From positions 892,119-956,118 of the forward strand of contig MU001511.1 in the NCBI GenBank assembly GCA_010093485.1: a DNA stretch of 64,000 bases, given 5' to 3'. Made by a program: the position numbers and the translations under genes. The first letter of the stretch is position 1, and each line of letters opens with the position of its first letter. Shown piece after piece: positions 49,173 through 60,546 of the stretch. The notes beneath the pieces were generated by a model. The model was not told the DNA's origin, ran no database searches, and was given only the letters and a program-made list of their open reading frames with translations. Origin of the DNA: Karstenula rhodostoma CBS 690.94. Lineage: Eukaryota; Ascomycota; Dothideomycetes; Pleosporales; Didymosphaeriaceae.

Positions 49173-50520
49173 CTAAAACGCTCCATATGCCCTCACGGGC
49201 CCTTGTCTTTCGTCGTCGCGAAGGGTCGAGGCACTATCTCCCCCTGGGCTTCCGTTTCGTCTTCGTTCGATGGTAACCTCACTTGGCCTGTGCCTGCGTG
49301 GCGCGCGACTTGAACGTTCGTCCATACGCTCCTCCACAACCGTCGTCGTCACAATTTTGTTGATCCCGTTATCCCAACTTCCTACCGACATCCCATTGTT
49401 CACAAGATCTTTTTTGTCTGAGTCGCTGCTCATCCTCCCACCTGTGACTGTCGTGGTTGTTGTGTTCTTGCCTCCAACGACTGGCTTCATCTCGAGTCTT
49501 CCAATGGGTGTTTGTCTGCCAGCGGTTCCTCCAAGCTTGCTTCCTGTGCCTCTGCTCCAAGGGTTTCCAGTAGATATCTGTCCTGACCAGGTCGAGAGGT
49601 AACTGGATTTGACGAGAGGTTTGAGACAGGCGATGCAGCTCGCTGTGATGCCAATGCCAACTTCGACGGTGGTCCAGATGGCGAAGTCGGTGGTGCGATA
49701 AAGGAAGTCGCCCTTGTACGGCTCGAGGGAAGATGTGTAAGGTAGGCGAATGATAGTTGCAGTAGAGCCACTGTACATGTAAGCGTTCATCCAGGAAGTT
49801 GAGATATCCCTCAAAGTGGGGGATCCTGACTTACATCGCTGCTAGTCCAATTACACCAGCGACAACCACTTTCAAGCGCGTCTTCATCTGTAGGTCCTTT
49901 ACGATAAGAATGGGCAGAATACCAAACGTCCAGTCTGCGACAGAGTTCAGGGCTGAAACCACAAATGTAAAAATCATGACAAGCGACGCATCCAGGCATT
50001 TACCCTCATGGGTCGGATCCAGATCCCACCAGTACGATATGGGCTTGCACTGGAAGATGACCAAAGAAGTATATCCAACTCCTAAGAATGCGGAGACCAC
50101 CATGATCATACGGATGATCCAAACATGCCATGGATGAACCGTTATGCGCAACAAGAAGAACCCGACAGCTATTTTCAGAAGGCACGTCGCGATGGTGTAG
50201 AATATCTCGCAAAAATACCAGTAGTGAAGGGCTGTTTGCGCTTGTTCGTCCGTGAGTGCTGAGCGACGTTGGCCAGTGCCGTGGACTGCTCCGCCGAGCT
50301 GGCAGCCGATATATGCAGTGGAGAATAAGAGAGTGAGAACCATGAGCTTGTCATCTAATCCGAAGGCTTTCACGATAGATATCCTGATGCGGGTCAGCCA
50401 CAGGCAAGAAAGGAAGAGAAGATGCACTGACCGGACGTAGCATCGCAGGCCTACGGTGAACCATGTTGAGATTAAGAAAAGAATCGCTACAGCGGCTACT
50501 TGTCCGCCTCGGTCCTGCAT
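49173..50520 (-). CDS. Fungal rhodopsin-domain (Pth11-like) integral membrane protein
   Basis: Exons 50,432-50,520, 49,835-50,383 and 49,173-49,770 encode 411 aa. The introns are 48 bp (GTCAGT, CTGAC branch) and 64 bp (GTAAGT). Seven hydrophobic segments can be followed, for example VAAVAILFLISTWFTVGLR, LMVLTLLFSTAYIGC, YFCEIFYTIATCLLKIAVGFFLL, WIIRMIMVVSAFLGVGYTS and VADWTFGILPILIV. Family signatures are KAFGLDDKLMV after helix 1, LRITVHPWHVW, CKPISYWWD and KGDFLYRTTDFAIWTTVEVG before the last helix. The last about 140 residues are a Ser/Thr/Arg-rich cytoplasmic tail with a TTTTT run. The domain is widespread in Pezizomycotina. Some members (Pth11) act in surface sensing, but the ligand here is unknown. 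The gene is intact and lies about 0.8 kb from the DNA transposon. Confidence 0.87.
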
Positions 50521-51327
50521 TGTGGGATCCTTTCACTCACGAACTGAAATAATGGAACTGAGGATTTCGAGCAAAGGCCTGGCCGGGTTTTACCCGACTA
50601 CTTCAAAGACACAGAGAGAAAGAGGTCAACGCTGATACGATTTAATCGATAAGGTTCAAGACAATTATTACCGAGCGTGGGAATACGGCGAAGAGTAACG
50701 CCGGGAAGGGAGTTGAAAGATGGATATTGTACACACATAAACCCTTTTAGTTTTCCCCTGTTCGCCAATCTTGCGACCGGGTGTCTCATTGATACCCTAC
50801 CCATGCCTCCTGCTAAGCATTTTTGCGTTTGAGAACTGTGGGGTAGAAACCTTGTTCTCGGATGAGGTTACAACGTCAGGCACCGTGGTGATCGAGACTG
50901 GTTCTGGGCAAGTATTCGGGCAACGACAGAAGAAGGTTGGAACTGCACATGGTTGTCGGGTGCCAGAACGATTGTAGTTGCATTGCCGCGGACCCACGCA
51001 TGCAGGTTCCGCGCGTCGCTAGGCCCCTTCAAAAAGATTTAGGTTTCGGAGGGCAACGCTACTACTGTAGTATGTTCCCTGCATCCCCACGGGACGCGGT
51101 GTCTGGTTTGGCAGGTGTTGCGATTGAACTTGGTAGACAGAGCGGAATTTGCATTATCCTTGCGAAACCAGCAAGCTGACAGAACTAGCTGCCATAAATC
51201 ATCCGGTGTTTTGCCCTTTGGGACTGTCCGAGCGTCGCCCAGTTGGGAGGTGGAGCCTGAGCGTTTGAGATTGCGCTGTCGGATCGATGGATGCGGATGC
51301 TACGCCAGCGAAGAGGCTACGAAGGGG
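50521..51327. other. Intergenic, upstream of the rhodopsin-domain gene
   Basis: About 0.8 kb of normal-composition DNA up to the target duplication of the DNA transposon. No gene is seen. Confidence 0.5.
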
Positions 51328-51336
51328 ATCGCTCAG
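51328..51336 (+). repeat. Left target-site duplication (9 bp)
   Basis: ATCGCTCAG lies directly before the transposon. The partner ATCGCTTAG is at 55,076-55,084. Confidence 0.8.
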
Positions 51337-51401
51337 GGATCCACATCGCGGGCAGGCCTCTAAGTAATTGCAGGCAGGCCTGTAACTAAATCTAGTTAAG
51401 T
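51337..51401 (+). repeat. Left terminal inverted repeat (about 65 bp)
   Basis: This is an inverted match to 55,011-55,075. It contains two direct copies of GGCAGGCCT. Confidence 0.8.
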
Positions 51402-53350
51402 ATATATAAGGGGTCCTATAGGCTAAAGTACTATATAAATAAACTATATTATAGTATAATTTATTATAGATATATAATATTTCTTAATAGTAAAATTATT
51501 ATAATATTACTAAAAACTTAATAGGGTAAATTTAATTAAATAAAAATCTAGTTATATAGGAAAGTTTTATAATATATATATATATAAATATAGAAGTAGC
51601 CTATATATAAAATTAACTTCTATTAAACTTTAAGAAATTATTTACTTATAGTATTATTTATTTTAAATTAATTTTTACTAGTTTTTATATAGTATATAGT
51701 ATATAGATAGAGATATTAGTATATATTAAATTATAAGTAATTATTATCTATAGAAGCTTTTTTATATATATATTAATATTATTATATATTACCTATAAGT
51801 ACTATATTAATTATTTAGAAATAGCCTAATTATAAGTTAATAATACTTATAAATACTATATTAATTATCTAAAAGTAGTCTAATTATAGGCTAGTAATAT
51901 CTATAAATACTATATTAACTATCTAGAAATAGTCTAATTATAGGCTAGTAATATTTATAAGTACTATATTAACTATTTAAAAATATAATAATTATAAATT
52001 ATTATTTATTAATAAGTTTCTATATACTAAATAAGGACTATATTACTAGCTAAATTACTAGTTAAGTTACTAGCTATATTATTTAAATATTTATATTATT
52101 TAAATTTATAATTTATTTATATAGTACCTATATTTAATATTACTAAATTAACTTATAAAGAATTATAAGAGTTTCTAGTATTAGTTATTAGTTTATAAAT
52201 ATTTATATTAATATTTCTAATAAGTAGTTATTATTAAAATACTTAATTAGTATAAATTTATATTTAATATTCTAGATTAAATACTTTATATATTAGATAA
52301 TAGACTTAAGTATATATTTAATAAATAGTATATAGAAATTCTATATATATAATATCTACTAATATATATTAAAATTAATAACTTAAAAACTTATTAACTT
52401 ATAGTCTTTTTTTATTATTATATAGTTATAAGGTATACTTATTATAACTTACTAGAGGCCTTTATAATAAGATAAAATATATTTTATATTTTTAGCTTTT
52501 CTTATATATTTATATATAAGTATTAGTTATTAATATATAAGTATAATTATATAGTTAGTAATATAGCCTTATATAACTTTAAATATAAAATTTAATATCT
52601 AATAAGTAATTTTACTAGTAATAATATTATTAGTAAGTTAGTAAATATTATTCTAATTTTTATAAAAACTTATAAGATATTTATATAGATATAAAAAATT
52701 ACTATTAGTAATATCTAGCTATTACTTAATATAGGTATATATATTTTTAACTTTTAATATTATTATTAATCTATAGTATAGATAATAATTTATATAATAA
52801 CTAAGTAAAATATTTATATAATTATTTAGCTAGGTTTTATATAGATATTACTCTATATATAGGAATATAAATTTAATACTCTAAAGATAATTTTTAAAAA
52901 CTTTAGTAATTTTTATATTAAGTATTTAATAGTATATTTTTATAAAGTTTTTAGTTTTTAGTATATTAATCTAGTTAGTATTATTATAATATTAGCTAAA
53001 CTCTTTTATATATATAATATATATATAAGTCTATACTAACTTATTTATATACTATTAGTAGAGTAAGTATAAAATATTTAGGAAACTTAATATAATAATA
53101 TTAATAGTAATAAAGTTTCTATTTATAATAATAACTTTTAGCTAGACTTTAAACTTATTAAATAACTTTTTTAGCTAGCTAAAAATAAAATTATAGACTC
53201 CTTTATTATATATTAATATAAGGTATATACTAAAGTATACTATATAATTACTACTATTAAAACTAATAATATTAAATAATAATTAGTTATATTTATTTAT
53301 TTTAAAGATATAATTAATAAAAAGAGTATTTAGTATTTATATAAAAGTTT

Positions 53351-53555
53351 TCGGCGCTCCGCGCGCCGAGCCTCCGATCGCCAAGCCCTGCACAATAACC
53401 CCAGTTCGAATCCCACTCTAATCTTTACCTTTTTTTTATAACCTTTTTTTTTAAAATACGCTTATTTTTAAGCTGTTAGCTAGGGGAAGCACCTTTTTAT
53501 TAACATTTTTATCTACACTCGATAACTCGATCTTTTTATTATTATTTCCCTCCTA
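53351..53555 (+). mobile_element. 205-bp SINE-like insertion with 12-bp target duplication, not RIPed
   Basis: Perfect duplications ATATAAAAGTTT flank it at 53,339-53,350 and 53,556-53,567. The 5' end TCGGCGCTCCGCGCGCCGA folds into a perfect 7-bp hairpin. About 40 bases in, AGTTCGAATCC resembles a tRNA/polymerase III B box. I find no convincing A box and no tRNA cloverleaf. T-runs follow (TTTTTTTT, TTTTTTTTT). The 3' end is TTTTTATTATTATTTCCCTCCTA and is shared with the 1,174-bp insertion at 28,399-29,572 (opposite strand). It is a GC-containing island in otherwise CpA-free DNA. Confidence 0.72.
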
Positions 53556-55010
53556 ATATAAAAGTTTACTAATAATATAAGTAAGTAAAAAGAAAATAAG
53601 TAATATAGTTATTAGTATTAAGTTTATACCTAGAAAACTATAAATAGAAATTCTAGTATTAAAAGTCTAGTTAAAATAAAATAGTATTAGTTAAAAATAA
53701 TAATATACTAACTATATTAAATACTAGTCTTAGACTTTAGATAAATATATTAAACTTAAAGAAATCTAATATATAATTTATTTAAAAAAGTATTTCTTTT
53801 TTATTAACTTTTTTTTTAATAGCTTTATTTTTATTTTTAATTATAACTCTTTATATTTATATTATAAGTATAAGTTATATATATTATTATATATTAGTTA
53901 AATATCTAGAAAATTATAGTATAGTATTATTATAATACTATATATATTAGTAATAAAAATATTAAAATATATAATTACTTTTTATTTAATATCTTTATTT
54001 TACTATTTATTTCTATACTTAAAGTATATATATATATCCTTATATAGTAGGTAATTATATAATAAGAATTATTATTTATATTTCTAATCTTTTATATATA
54101 GAATTTTTTACTCTAAAGTTTCTAAATTAAATATATTTATAGTAATAATATATAATATATATAAGTAGTTATATTTTTAGAACTTTATATTAAACTTTTA
54201 GTAATTTTTCTTTTTAATATATTTATATCTATTATATTATAAATATTATATTTTATATTTATACTATTTATTAGTAATATTTTTATACTACTTAGTTTTT
54301 TTATATATAATTTAATACTTATAGCTTTAGTTATCTAAGAACTTAATTATTACTAGTAATAATAATAATACTATTTTAAATACTAGTTTATAAATATATA
54401 GAGGTTCTTTATATATATAGAAACTAGTATAATTAATATTATTATATATAATTAGATTTTTAAGCTTATATTAATATAATATATAAGTACCTATTATATA
54501 AATAATATAATACTATTATTAAATAACTTTTAGAAATTTCTTAATAGATTTTTTATTACTAGAATTATTTATAATATTATTAATATTAATATTATAAAAT
54601 ATTTTATATCTTTTTATATACTTATTAGTAGTATTATTACTAAAATTAAATATAAAAGGTATAAGTATTTAAGTTATAAATATATAAAATACTAAGTCTT
54701 ATATTAACTTTATTAGTAATAAAATACTATTATTAATATTAAGAATATTAAGAATAGAGTTTAATATAATTATAATTAAATTTTTATATAAAATAAGTAT
54801 ATAATTAGTTAAATTAATAAAAAATAATAACTAGTATTAGTAATAGAAAGTAATAGATATAATATATAATATATAATATTAACTAAAATACTAATACTAA
54901 GAATCTATATATTAAATAATATAATAGCTTAATTATTAAAAAAAACTTTCTTTTTATAGTAATTTATCCTATAAAGTAGTATTCTAAAATAGCTCCTTAG
55001 CCTATATAAA

Positions 55011-55075
55011 ACTTAATTAGATTTAATTATAGGCCTGCCCGCAATTACTTAGAGGCCTGCCCGCGACGTGGATCC
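55011..55075 (-). repeat. Right terminal inverted repeat (about 65 bp)
   Basis: This is the reverse complement of the left TIR with a few C/T differences. It is followed by target duplication ATCGCTTAG (55,076-55,084). Confidence 0.8.
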
Positions 55076-55084
55076 ATCGCTTAG

Positions 55085-57280
55085 AAGATCCGAGCAGAAT
55101 ACGGGCTTTAGTAAACGAGACCTTGATACGATGAGGTCATAGAGCATCTTAAATAACATGGTAGTGGAACGATCGGCCTAGCTTCGGAATTATCAAATCC
55201 CTGAAAGTGGAGCGGGGCCTGCATTAGTCTCCTCCTTGTCACCATCCCACGATGTTGATTGCAACAATATTAATGGCATCACGCGGTCTGCGGATAGCAG
55301 GTAGTCCACAGCCTTGTTCACGGAATCCTCTCTGTGCCCTGTATTGTGTAAGCTTTTGCCACAGGGGCAGAATCTCGGACAAGTCATCTCCAATTGACGA
55401 TCTTTGCAAGCGTAAGAGACTGGGTACCCAAGAGCTTGAAAAATGGAGACGAATTCGCCCAAACATCACAAGATGGACATACTAGCATTTAGATATACGT
55501 CGGGATTATGTGGCCGTGCACGAACTCGCACGGCCCAGGATAACGTCCACGCGCCAAAGTTTCCTCGTACAGACAGCTTCCACCTCAACAAAACTCAAAT
55601 TGATTGCCCGCCACTTCGCATGCACGTTTTACGTCGACGATCATGTTTTATGCATCTTGAGATTGGTGCCTGAGTAGATCATATCGCAACTCACAAGATC
55701 GCCCAAAAGAACAAGGCTATCCGATGTTCACGAATTGGCTGGGTGGGGAACCAAGCCCGCTAATGTCCACCTGGTGACCGAAGGTGCTAGTTTGGACTGG
55801 GGTTTTGGGCTTGCTATGGCACATTTTGCTTGCTCCCACTCCATCGCTTGCCCGACGCTGCATTTGTCGTTGGTTGTCCGGCATGTCACCGCTGTATTGT
55901 TAGTGGTACGAGAACGAAATTTAGCAAGAGCGAGAGTCAATTGCGAGACCTCGACGCTTGACAATACAGCAAGCTTCAGAGAACTGTTACTCGAGTTCGT
56001 CATGGCGACAAGGCGACAATGCCCCATGTTCATCGATAGCGTGTCCCGCACGCCCGCGTGTTCGTCCATAGATCGCTTCTGCGGGGCTCGCTTTCCATTC
56101 CCCGAGTAGCGCGCTTGGTATGGCCAGCGCGGCAATCTTACCGAATTCCAAATTCGATGGTCCTCCATGAGGCGGATCCTACTATCTCCGAATGTCGGTC
56201 TCGAGCATTGCGCGCGGATTCGATAACGATGGCCTTGGGTCGGGCCGATTATAATTGCGTTACCGGAGAAGACCGCAAGCTGCGCTTACACGATATGCCC
56301 TCACAGAATTTGCGCATCCCAGTTGCCGTGTGGGCCATCGGGATTCATCAATTGGGACCAGGAAGCCACGTGCCGTCCGCCGAACGATTCAGCCATGTCG
56401 GAACCATCTCGAAACGTCGTAGCCTCGCCGATCATACATAGACTGCGACCTTTTGAATCGAAACCTCTGAACGACACGCATGATGTGATTTCTACCGCGC
56501 GCGAGGGCTCTACCGCGGCAGTAACACTTTTGCATTGCCCAGGTATCGTCGCCCTCGGCATTGCAGGCTGAGGTACCCTTTCACCATGCTCCTCTTTGTG
56601 TCATTGGAGACACTTGGAAGCAGAGGAAAGTAGTGAAGGGGTCGACGACCTAAAAGCGGAGCATGGTCAGACGTGGGCCTTGGCCAACGCCTCACGACTA
56701 CCATCTCTCTTGTCTGCTTCTGCTGAGATCCAGCACGTTGTTTTGGACCGGCGTTCCCAGGAAACGATTCTGCAATACTGATCGATATTATTGCGCAAGC
56801 GTTTATAGCGGAAGTCCACGTAGATGAAGAAGTAACGAGACCTCAAACGAATACTTCAAGGGAGAGAATTCCCGGACGATTTCATTGACTTTGTTCGCCT
56901 AAAAAGCGGAGAAAAAGAAACAAAAGCAAGCGACCATGAAGCTCAGTACATTCCCGCAAGCATTGCACGGCAGCGATCCACATGCAGCAAAATCGCGACA
57001 CTTTTAACTATAACATGCTCGCAGCTTTACTAAACATAACAAAACACCTCTTCAACGCGGAACGACTTCAAAACTGTCCTGGGCCAATTTACCAGATGAT
57101 CGAAGCCGCTGAAGAGAAACTATGCAACTGAACTTCCACCCAACGATGGTGACATGGCACCATTCGGGAATACAGAGGAGGTTGTACTGTGCCTATGACC
57201 CTTCTCGATCAAGCGCGCAATAGATACCCTCTTTCCATGTATGGCCTGACGAAAATATATCATATATTTTCCTGGAATCG
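55085..57280. other. Normal-composition DNA without a convincing gene
   Basis: About 2.2 kb right of the DNA transposon. Frames of 120-146 codons overlap on both strands at 55,728-56,168, but none shows a known domain, hydrophobic pattern or splice logic. I see no RNA gene. It may contain old gene remnants. Confidence 0.5.
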
Positions 57281-58624
57281 TTAATAAGCTTCACTACTCA
57301 TAGGTTGCTTCAAACTTACAGTCTCGGCTTGTACGACACGCCCTGTACCTGATGCTGGCGAGGTCATAAGGCTTTCCAGTAGCGCACATAGCTCAGGACC
57401 GTCCTCCAAGCCACAGATCTCAACTTCTTGTAGGCCACGGAAACTGGAAAGCGTCTGGAATACTTCATGGTGCGGGATACCACCGTCGTGTTGGTATCCA
57501 ACGCCATCCCATGAGATATACACCTTTAGACATGGAGATTGGTGCTCCCAAGTAGCAAGCTTAAAACTTGGCGCACCTTATGGACGTACTCGCCCGTGTA
57601 CGTGATCCAGTCCTTTTCCAAAGCGTCCGCACGAAGCTCGATGCTTATACTCCTAAGCAGTCGAGCACCTCCAGTTCCTATATTCATATGATTGAAGACT
57701 TCCCAGGGCAGGTAGGTCCTCTTGGGCGTACCTGCCCGTGCTGGCGGTCCGTATTCGGTAACCCCAGGAATCCCTATGACGACGCTGTCCTTCAAGACAA
57801 AGTGGTTGTTGAGGAAGAATTCCTTTTGGACAGCATCGTCCACAGCTGGCAAACCGCAATAGGGCTTGGCTTCGGCAAAGTTTAACTTGCGCTCGCGGCG
57901 AGGACGAGCAAAGCCCGAAAACATGCTCACGGCATCTGCAGTGGCGTAATCAGGTGCGCATTAGAAAAAGGTCGACCAGGAACTCTTCCCCGTAGACAAT
58001 CAGCCGTGCGTGAATATTCGCCGACTTGAGAGCGCTGTAGCAGCCAATCACCTCCAAAATCTCATTTGGTAGACCTTCCAGCTTGTGCAAGTATGGCATA
58101 TTCGGGGACAATACCAAGAGCCGCGAATGATTCCAAAGCAGTTCGTGGCCTGGAGCATACATATTGTGGAAGATTCTGTGCTCATTGGCAGTCGGCAACC
58201 GCCAAACAAGGCCCTTCTGCCCCTGCTCATACTCTAGGCCTTCATCGCGAGTAGCGAGGTCAATCGGTTCCAAGACCCGGTCCCCGCTCTCGAAGACATC
58301 TGTGAGCTCTTCGTAGACGTCTAGAGTCAACTGCAGAGTGGAGCGTTTAGCATAGAAGGGGATGTTCTGTGCGATCCAATCGCGGATCTCGGTCTCGTCT
58401 GCTAGGTTCATGTCTCCAGCTCCCACCAAAGCGAGGACGATCACCTGAAGAAAACTGAAGTTCGGCCGCGTGAGTCTGAGAAGTGCGGCGCAAACCAAGT
58501 GTTGGAAGAGACTAGGATTGACGAGTTGCCCGAGAAAGAGCGACTGCCGCGCGATCCGGATAGCTATACAGCACGTCGAGAGGGCAAAGATGGTTCCGAC
58601 ATCCAAAATCCAGACACTTCCCAA
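57281..58624 (-). pseudogene. Decayed paralogue of the neighbouring unknown gene (tandem copy A)
   Basis: The minus strand gives, in order, FLGQLVNPSLFQHLVCAALL, ADETEIRDWIAQNIPF, HELLWNHSRLLVL, then after a frame break AVQKEFFLNNHFVLKDS and RTYLPWEVF, then after another break DGGIPHHEVFQTLSSFRGLQEV. Each block has a counterpart in the same order in the gene at 58,871-60,436 (VFLDQLVKSETLFHQFVCAVLL, ADETEMRVWIMDRIPF, NELLWNHPRAFL, FFFSNHWMLKDS, TYLPWEF, DGGIPYHQTFRMLSQIRGLQEV). Breaks lie near 57,935-57,950 and 57,524-57,530, and about 110 N-terminal residues are missing. A 53-bp intron could be drawn at the second break, but it would delete residues that align with the paralogue. The protein family is not recognised. 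Confidence 0.7.
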
Positions 58625-58870
58625 TTTGCAACCCTATGGGTTTTCTAAAAGCAACGAAAGACGTTTTAGACGTCGGAAAACGTCGAACACTAAGCTCGCC
58701 GGACATGAAGGGGCCCAGCAAAACAAACTTTTTCGGAAAGTCTATCAGTCCCTCTATGATAGGATTGGTTGCTGTTTACTGCCTATACTTTATCAATCAT
58801 ATGCGCTAGGCGGAAAGAAAGTGGGGCTTACACTTAATCATACTCTAGGTATGCTCGTCAGTTCTCTGAC

Positions 58871-59131
58871 TTACGATCGAGGGGACGTCATGAGTGTAGT
58901 CAACTCATCCTCAAGCTCAGGGTAGGCGTCCAGACCCGAAAACTTCACCTCTTGTAGACCGCGAATCTGCGATAACATCCTAAATGTCTGGTGGTATGGG
59001 ATACCACCATCATACAGGAATTCAGTGCTACCCCAGAAGATATCGACTGTTAAACAGCGGAGTCGTCGGCTCGCTTGCAGAAAGCATAGGAACACGAATA
59101 CCTTGACCACGAACGCCCGGTTGAACAAGAA
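58871..59131 (-). pseudogene. C-terminal segment of tandem copy B beyond an in-frame stop
   Basis: The frame of the 434-aa gene continues directly after its TAG (59,132-59,134) for 86 more codons. This stretch aligns with the C-terminus of copy A (DGGIPYHQTF, IRGLQEVKFSGLDAYPEL, LTTLMTSP). The TAG could derive from TGG by one G-to-A change. If so, the ancestral protein had 521 aa. Confidence 0.6.
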
Positions 59132-60436
59132 CTAGCCATTCTCATCCATTTCCAAAGCATCCGAGTCAAGCTCGATGCTGAGGCTCCCTAGAGACCAGGG
59201 TTCATCAGCACGGAGCCTAGTAATGAACTCCCATGGCAGGTAAGTGTCGTATATCTCGTCATGCGGCATCGTGACGTAAACCGTCTGACCTTGGGTAGCA
59301 GCGAACGAGTCCTTCAGCATCCAGTGGTTGCTAAAGAAGAACTGCTTCCGGATGTGATACTGCAGGTCTAGCAGCCCAGTAGAGGGCAACGCCAACTGCA
59401 AATCGACTGACCGCTCGCGATATCCATGACGTCCCCGAGGTAGCTGAGCATAGAGACCTGTGGGATCCACGTGGCTGACCTCTTCGATCTGAAAGAAGCC
59501 CACGGCGTCTTGGGTTATCCTCGGATATATAGTCTGGTTGCTGAGCGCACTTTGGGTCCCGATCACTCCCAACATCTCACTCGGCATCTGGTCAAGCTTT
59601 CGCAGACAGGCGAGTGTTGGGGGTAGCTGCCCGTTGATATCAAGGGTTTGGCCTGCCTTTGGTTCATTCTGGCTCTCGAGAAAGGCACGCGGATGGTTCC
59701 AGAGCAGTTCGTTGCCTTCTGCGTATAGTTCCTTGAGGATGTGGTGCTCGCCACCAGGAGCCAATTGCCAGACACGCCCCTTCTGTTCTTGCCGATAGAA
59801 CGCTCCTTGACCACGAAGGGCAAGTGCTGGGTCGATAGGCCGCAGGTGCAAGATCTGCTTGGGTGTCTCAAAAAAGTTTGTCAGCTCGTTATGGATATCG
59901 AGAGCCACTTCCAGGCCAGCACGACGATTGTGGAACGGGATACGGTCCATGATCCACACCCGCATTTCGGTCTCATCTGCGATATCCTCGTTGTCCATCA
60001 GTGCCATAGTGATCAGCTGAAGGATAGTCAAGTCCGGCCGTGTGCTCTTCAAAAGAACAGCGCAAACAAACTGGTGGAACAGAGTTTCCGACTTCACGAG
60101 CTGGTCAAGGAATACCGAGTGTGGTCCTTCCTGCACGATCAACTGTTCAGTACGGTACACACGAGAAGATGGCTCAGCTATCCAGCGCGTTGAGACAATG
60201 TCTTTCGGTTGGAGGTTGCCCATGACCAAGAGTCCGATCTTCTTTGCCTCTTCGTCGGTCATACTCTTGCGGAGATTCAACACAAGATATTTTACGCTAA
60301 GCTCCATCGCAGCGAGGTACGGAGCTGGCGTAGGATTCTGGCTCAGTTGCCCCAGAAGGTTGAATGTGTTCTGCGGGTACTTTAGACGATTCTGCAGTGC
60401 AAGTTGTAAGCGCTCGAAGGCGGGAGTGGTCGCCAT
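59132..60436 (-). CDS. Hypothetical protein, tandem-duplicated family (copy B)
   Basis: A single exon encodes 434 aa starting MATTPAFERLQLALQNRLKYP. I do not recognise the family. It is soluble in appearance, helical in the first half (LAAMELSVKYLVLNLRKSMTDEEAKK) and richer in beta and turn towards the end, with Trp-rich motifs ELLWNHPRAF and YLPWEF. Conserved blocks shared with decayed copy A are listed there and indicate past selection on the protein. The present stop looks premature (see the segment at 58,871-59,131). A truncated but stable protein is possible. Copy A lies about 250 bp downstream in the same orientation, so the pair arose by tandem duplication. Domain class (2EXR-like, or heterokaryon-incompatibility-associated) was considered, but no diagnostic motif is present. 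Confidence 0.65.
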   Translation of the reverse strand: MATTPAFERLQLALQNRLKYPQNTFNLLGQLSQNPTPAPYLAAMELSVKYLVLNLRKSMTDEEAKKIGLLVMGNLQPKDIVSTRWIAEPSSRVYRTEQLIVQEGPHSVFLDQLVKSETLFHQFVCAVLLKSTRPDLTILQLITMALMDNEDIADETEMRVWIMDRIPFHNRRAGLEVALDIHNELTNFFETPKQILHLRPIDPALALRGQGAFYRQEQKGRVWQLAPGGEHHILKELYAEGNELLWNHPRAFLESQNEPKAGQTLDINGQLPPTLACLRKLDQMPSEMLGVIGTQSALSNQTIYPRITQDAVGFFQIEEVSHVDPTGLYAQLPRGRHGYRERSVDLQLALPSTGLLDLQYHIRKQFFFSNHWMLKDSFAATQGQTVYVTMPHDEIYDTYLPWEFITRLRADEPWSLGSLSIELDSDALEMDENG

Positions 60437-60546
60437 TCTAACTTGATCAGCAAGTCTCGCGTTGATTGCTAGAGCACAACCCTACCTCATAGCGACAGCG
60501 TATATTGTGTTTTATTGAATACAAGGTATATAAGACAACTCCCAAG

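Larger units (their letters stand above)
51337..55075. mobile_element. Mutator-like DNA transposon with long TIRs, RIP-inactivated (3.74 kb)
   Basis: The left end GGATCCACATCGCGGGCAGG and the reverse complement of the right end (GGATCCACGTCGCGGGCAGG) agree over about 65 bp. Nine-base direct duplications ATCGCT(C/T)AG flank the element. Long TIRs with a 9-bp duplication are characteristic of Mutator-like elements. Each TIR carries GGCAGGCCT twice at a 22-bp spacing (51,351 and 51,373 on the left). The interior is AT-rich and without CpA/TpG, and no transposase frame survives, so class rests on structure alone. A 205-bp non-RIPed insertion sits at 53,351-53,555. The outermost about 45 bp of both TIRs have kept normal composition, unlike the interior. 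Confidence 0.82.

Noticed and set aside
53351..53420. A tRNA gene suggested by GTTCGAATCCCAC
   Set aside because: No acceptor, D or anticodon arm can be folded around it, and the same sequence recurs at 28,399 in a transposable context. It was annotated as a SINE-like insertion instead.
55728..56168. Overlapping 124- and 146-codon frames on opposite strands
   Set aside because: Neither shows recognisable motifs, neither has supporting introns, and both cannot be right. There is no basis to choose between them.
57476..57530. A 53-bp intron joining two parts of tandem copy A
   Set aside because: GT-AG ends exist, but the removed bases encode residues that align with the paralogue, so a one-base frameshift is the simpler reading.
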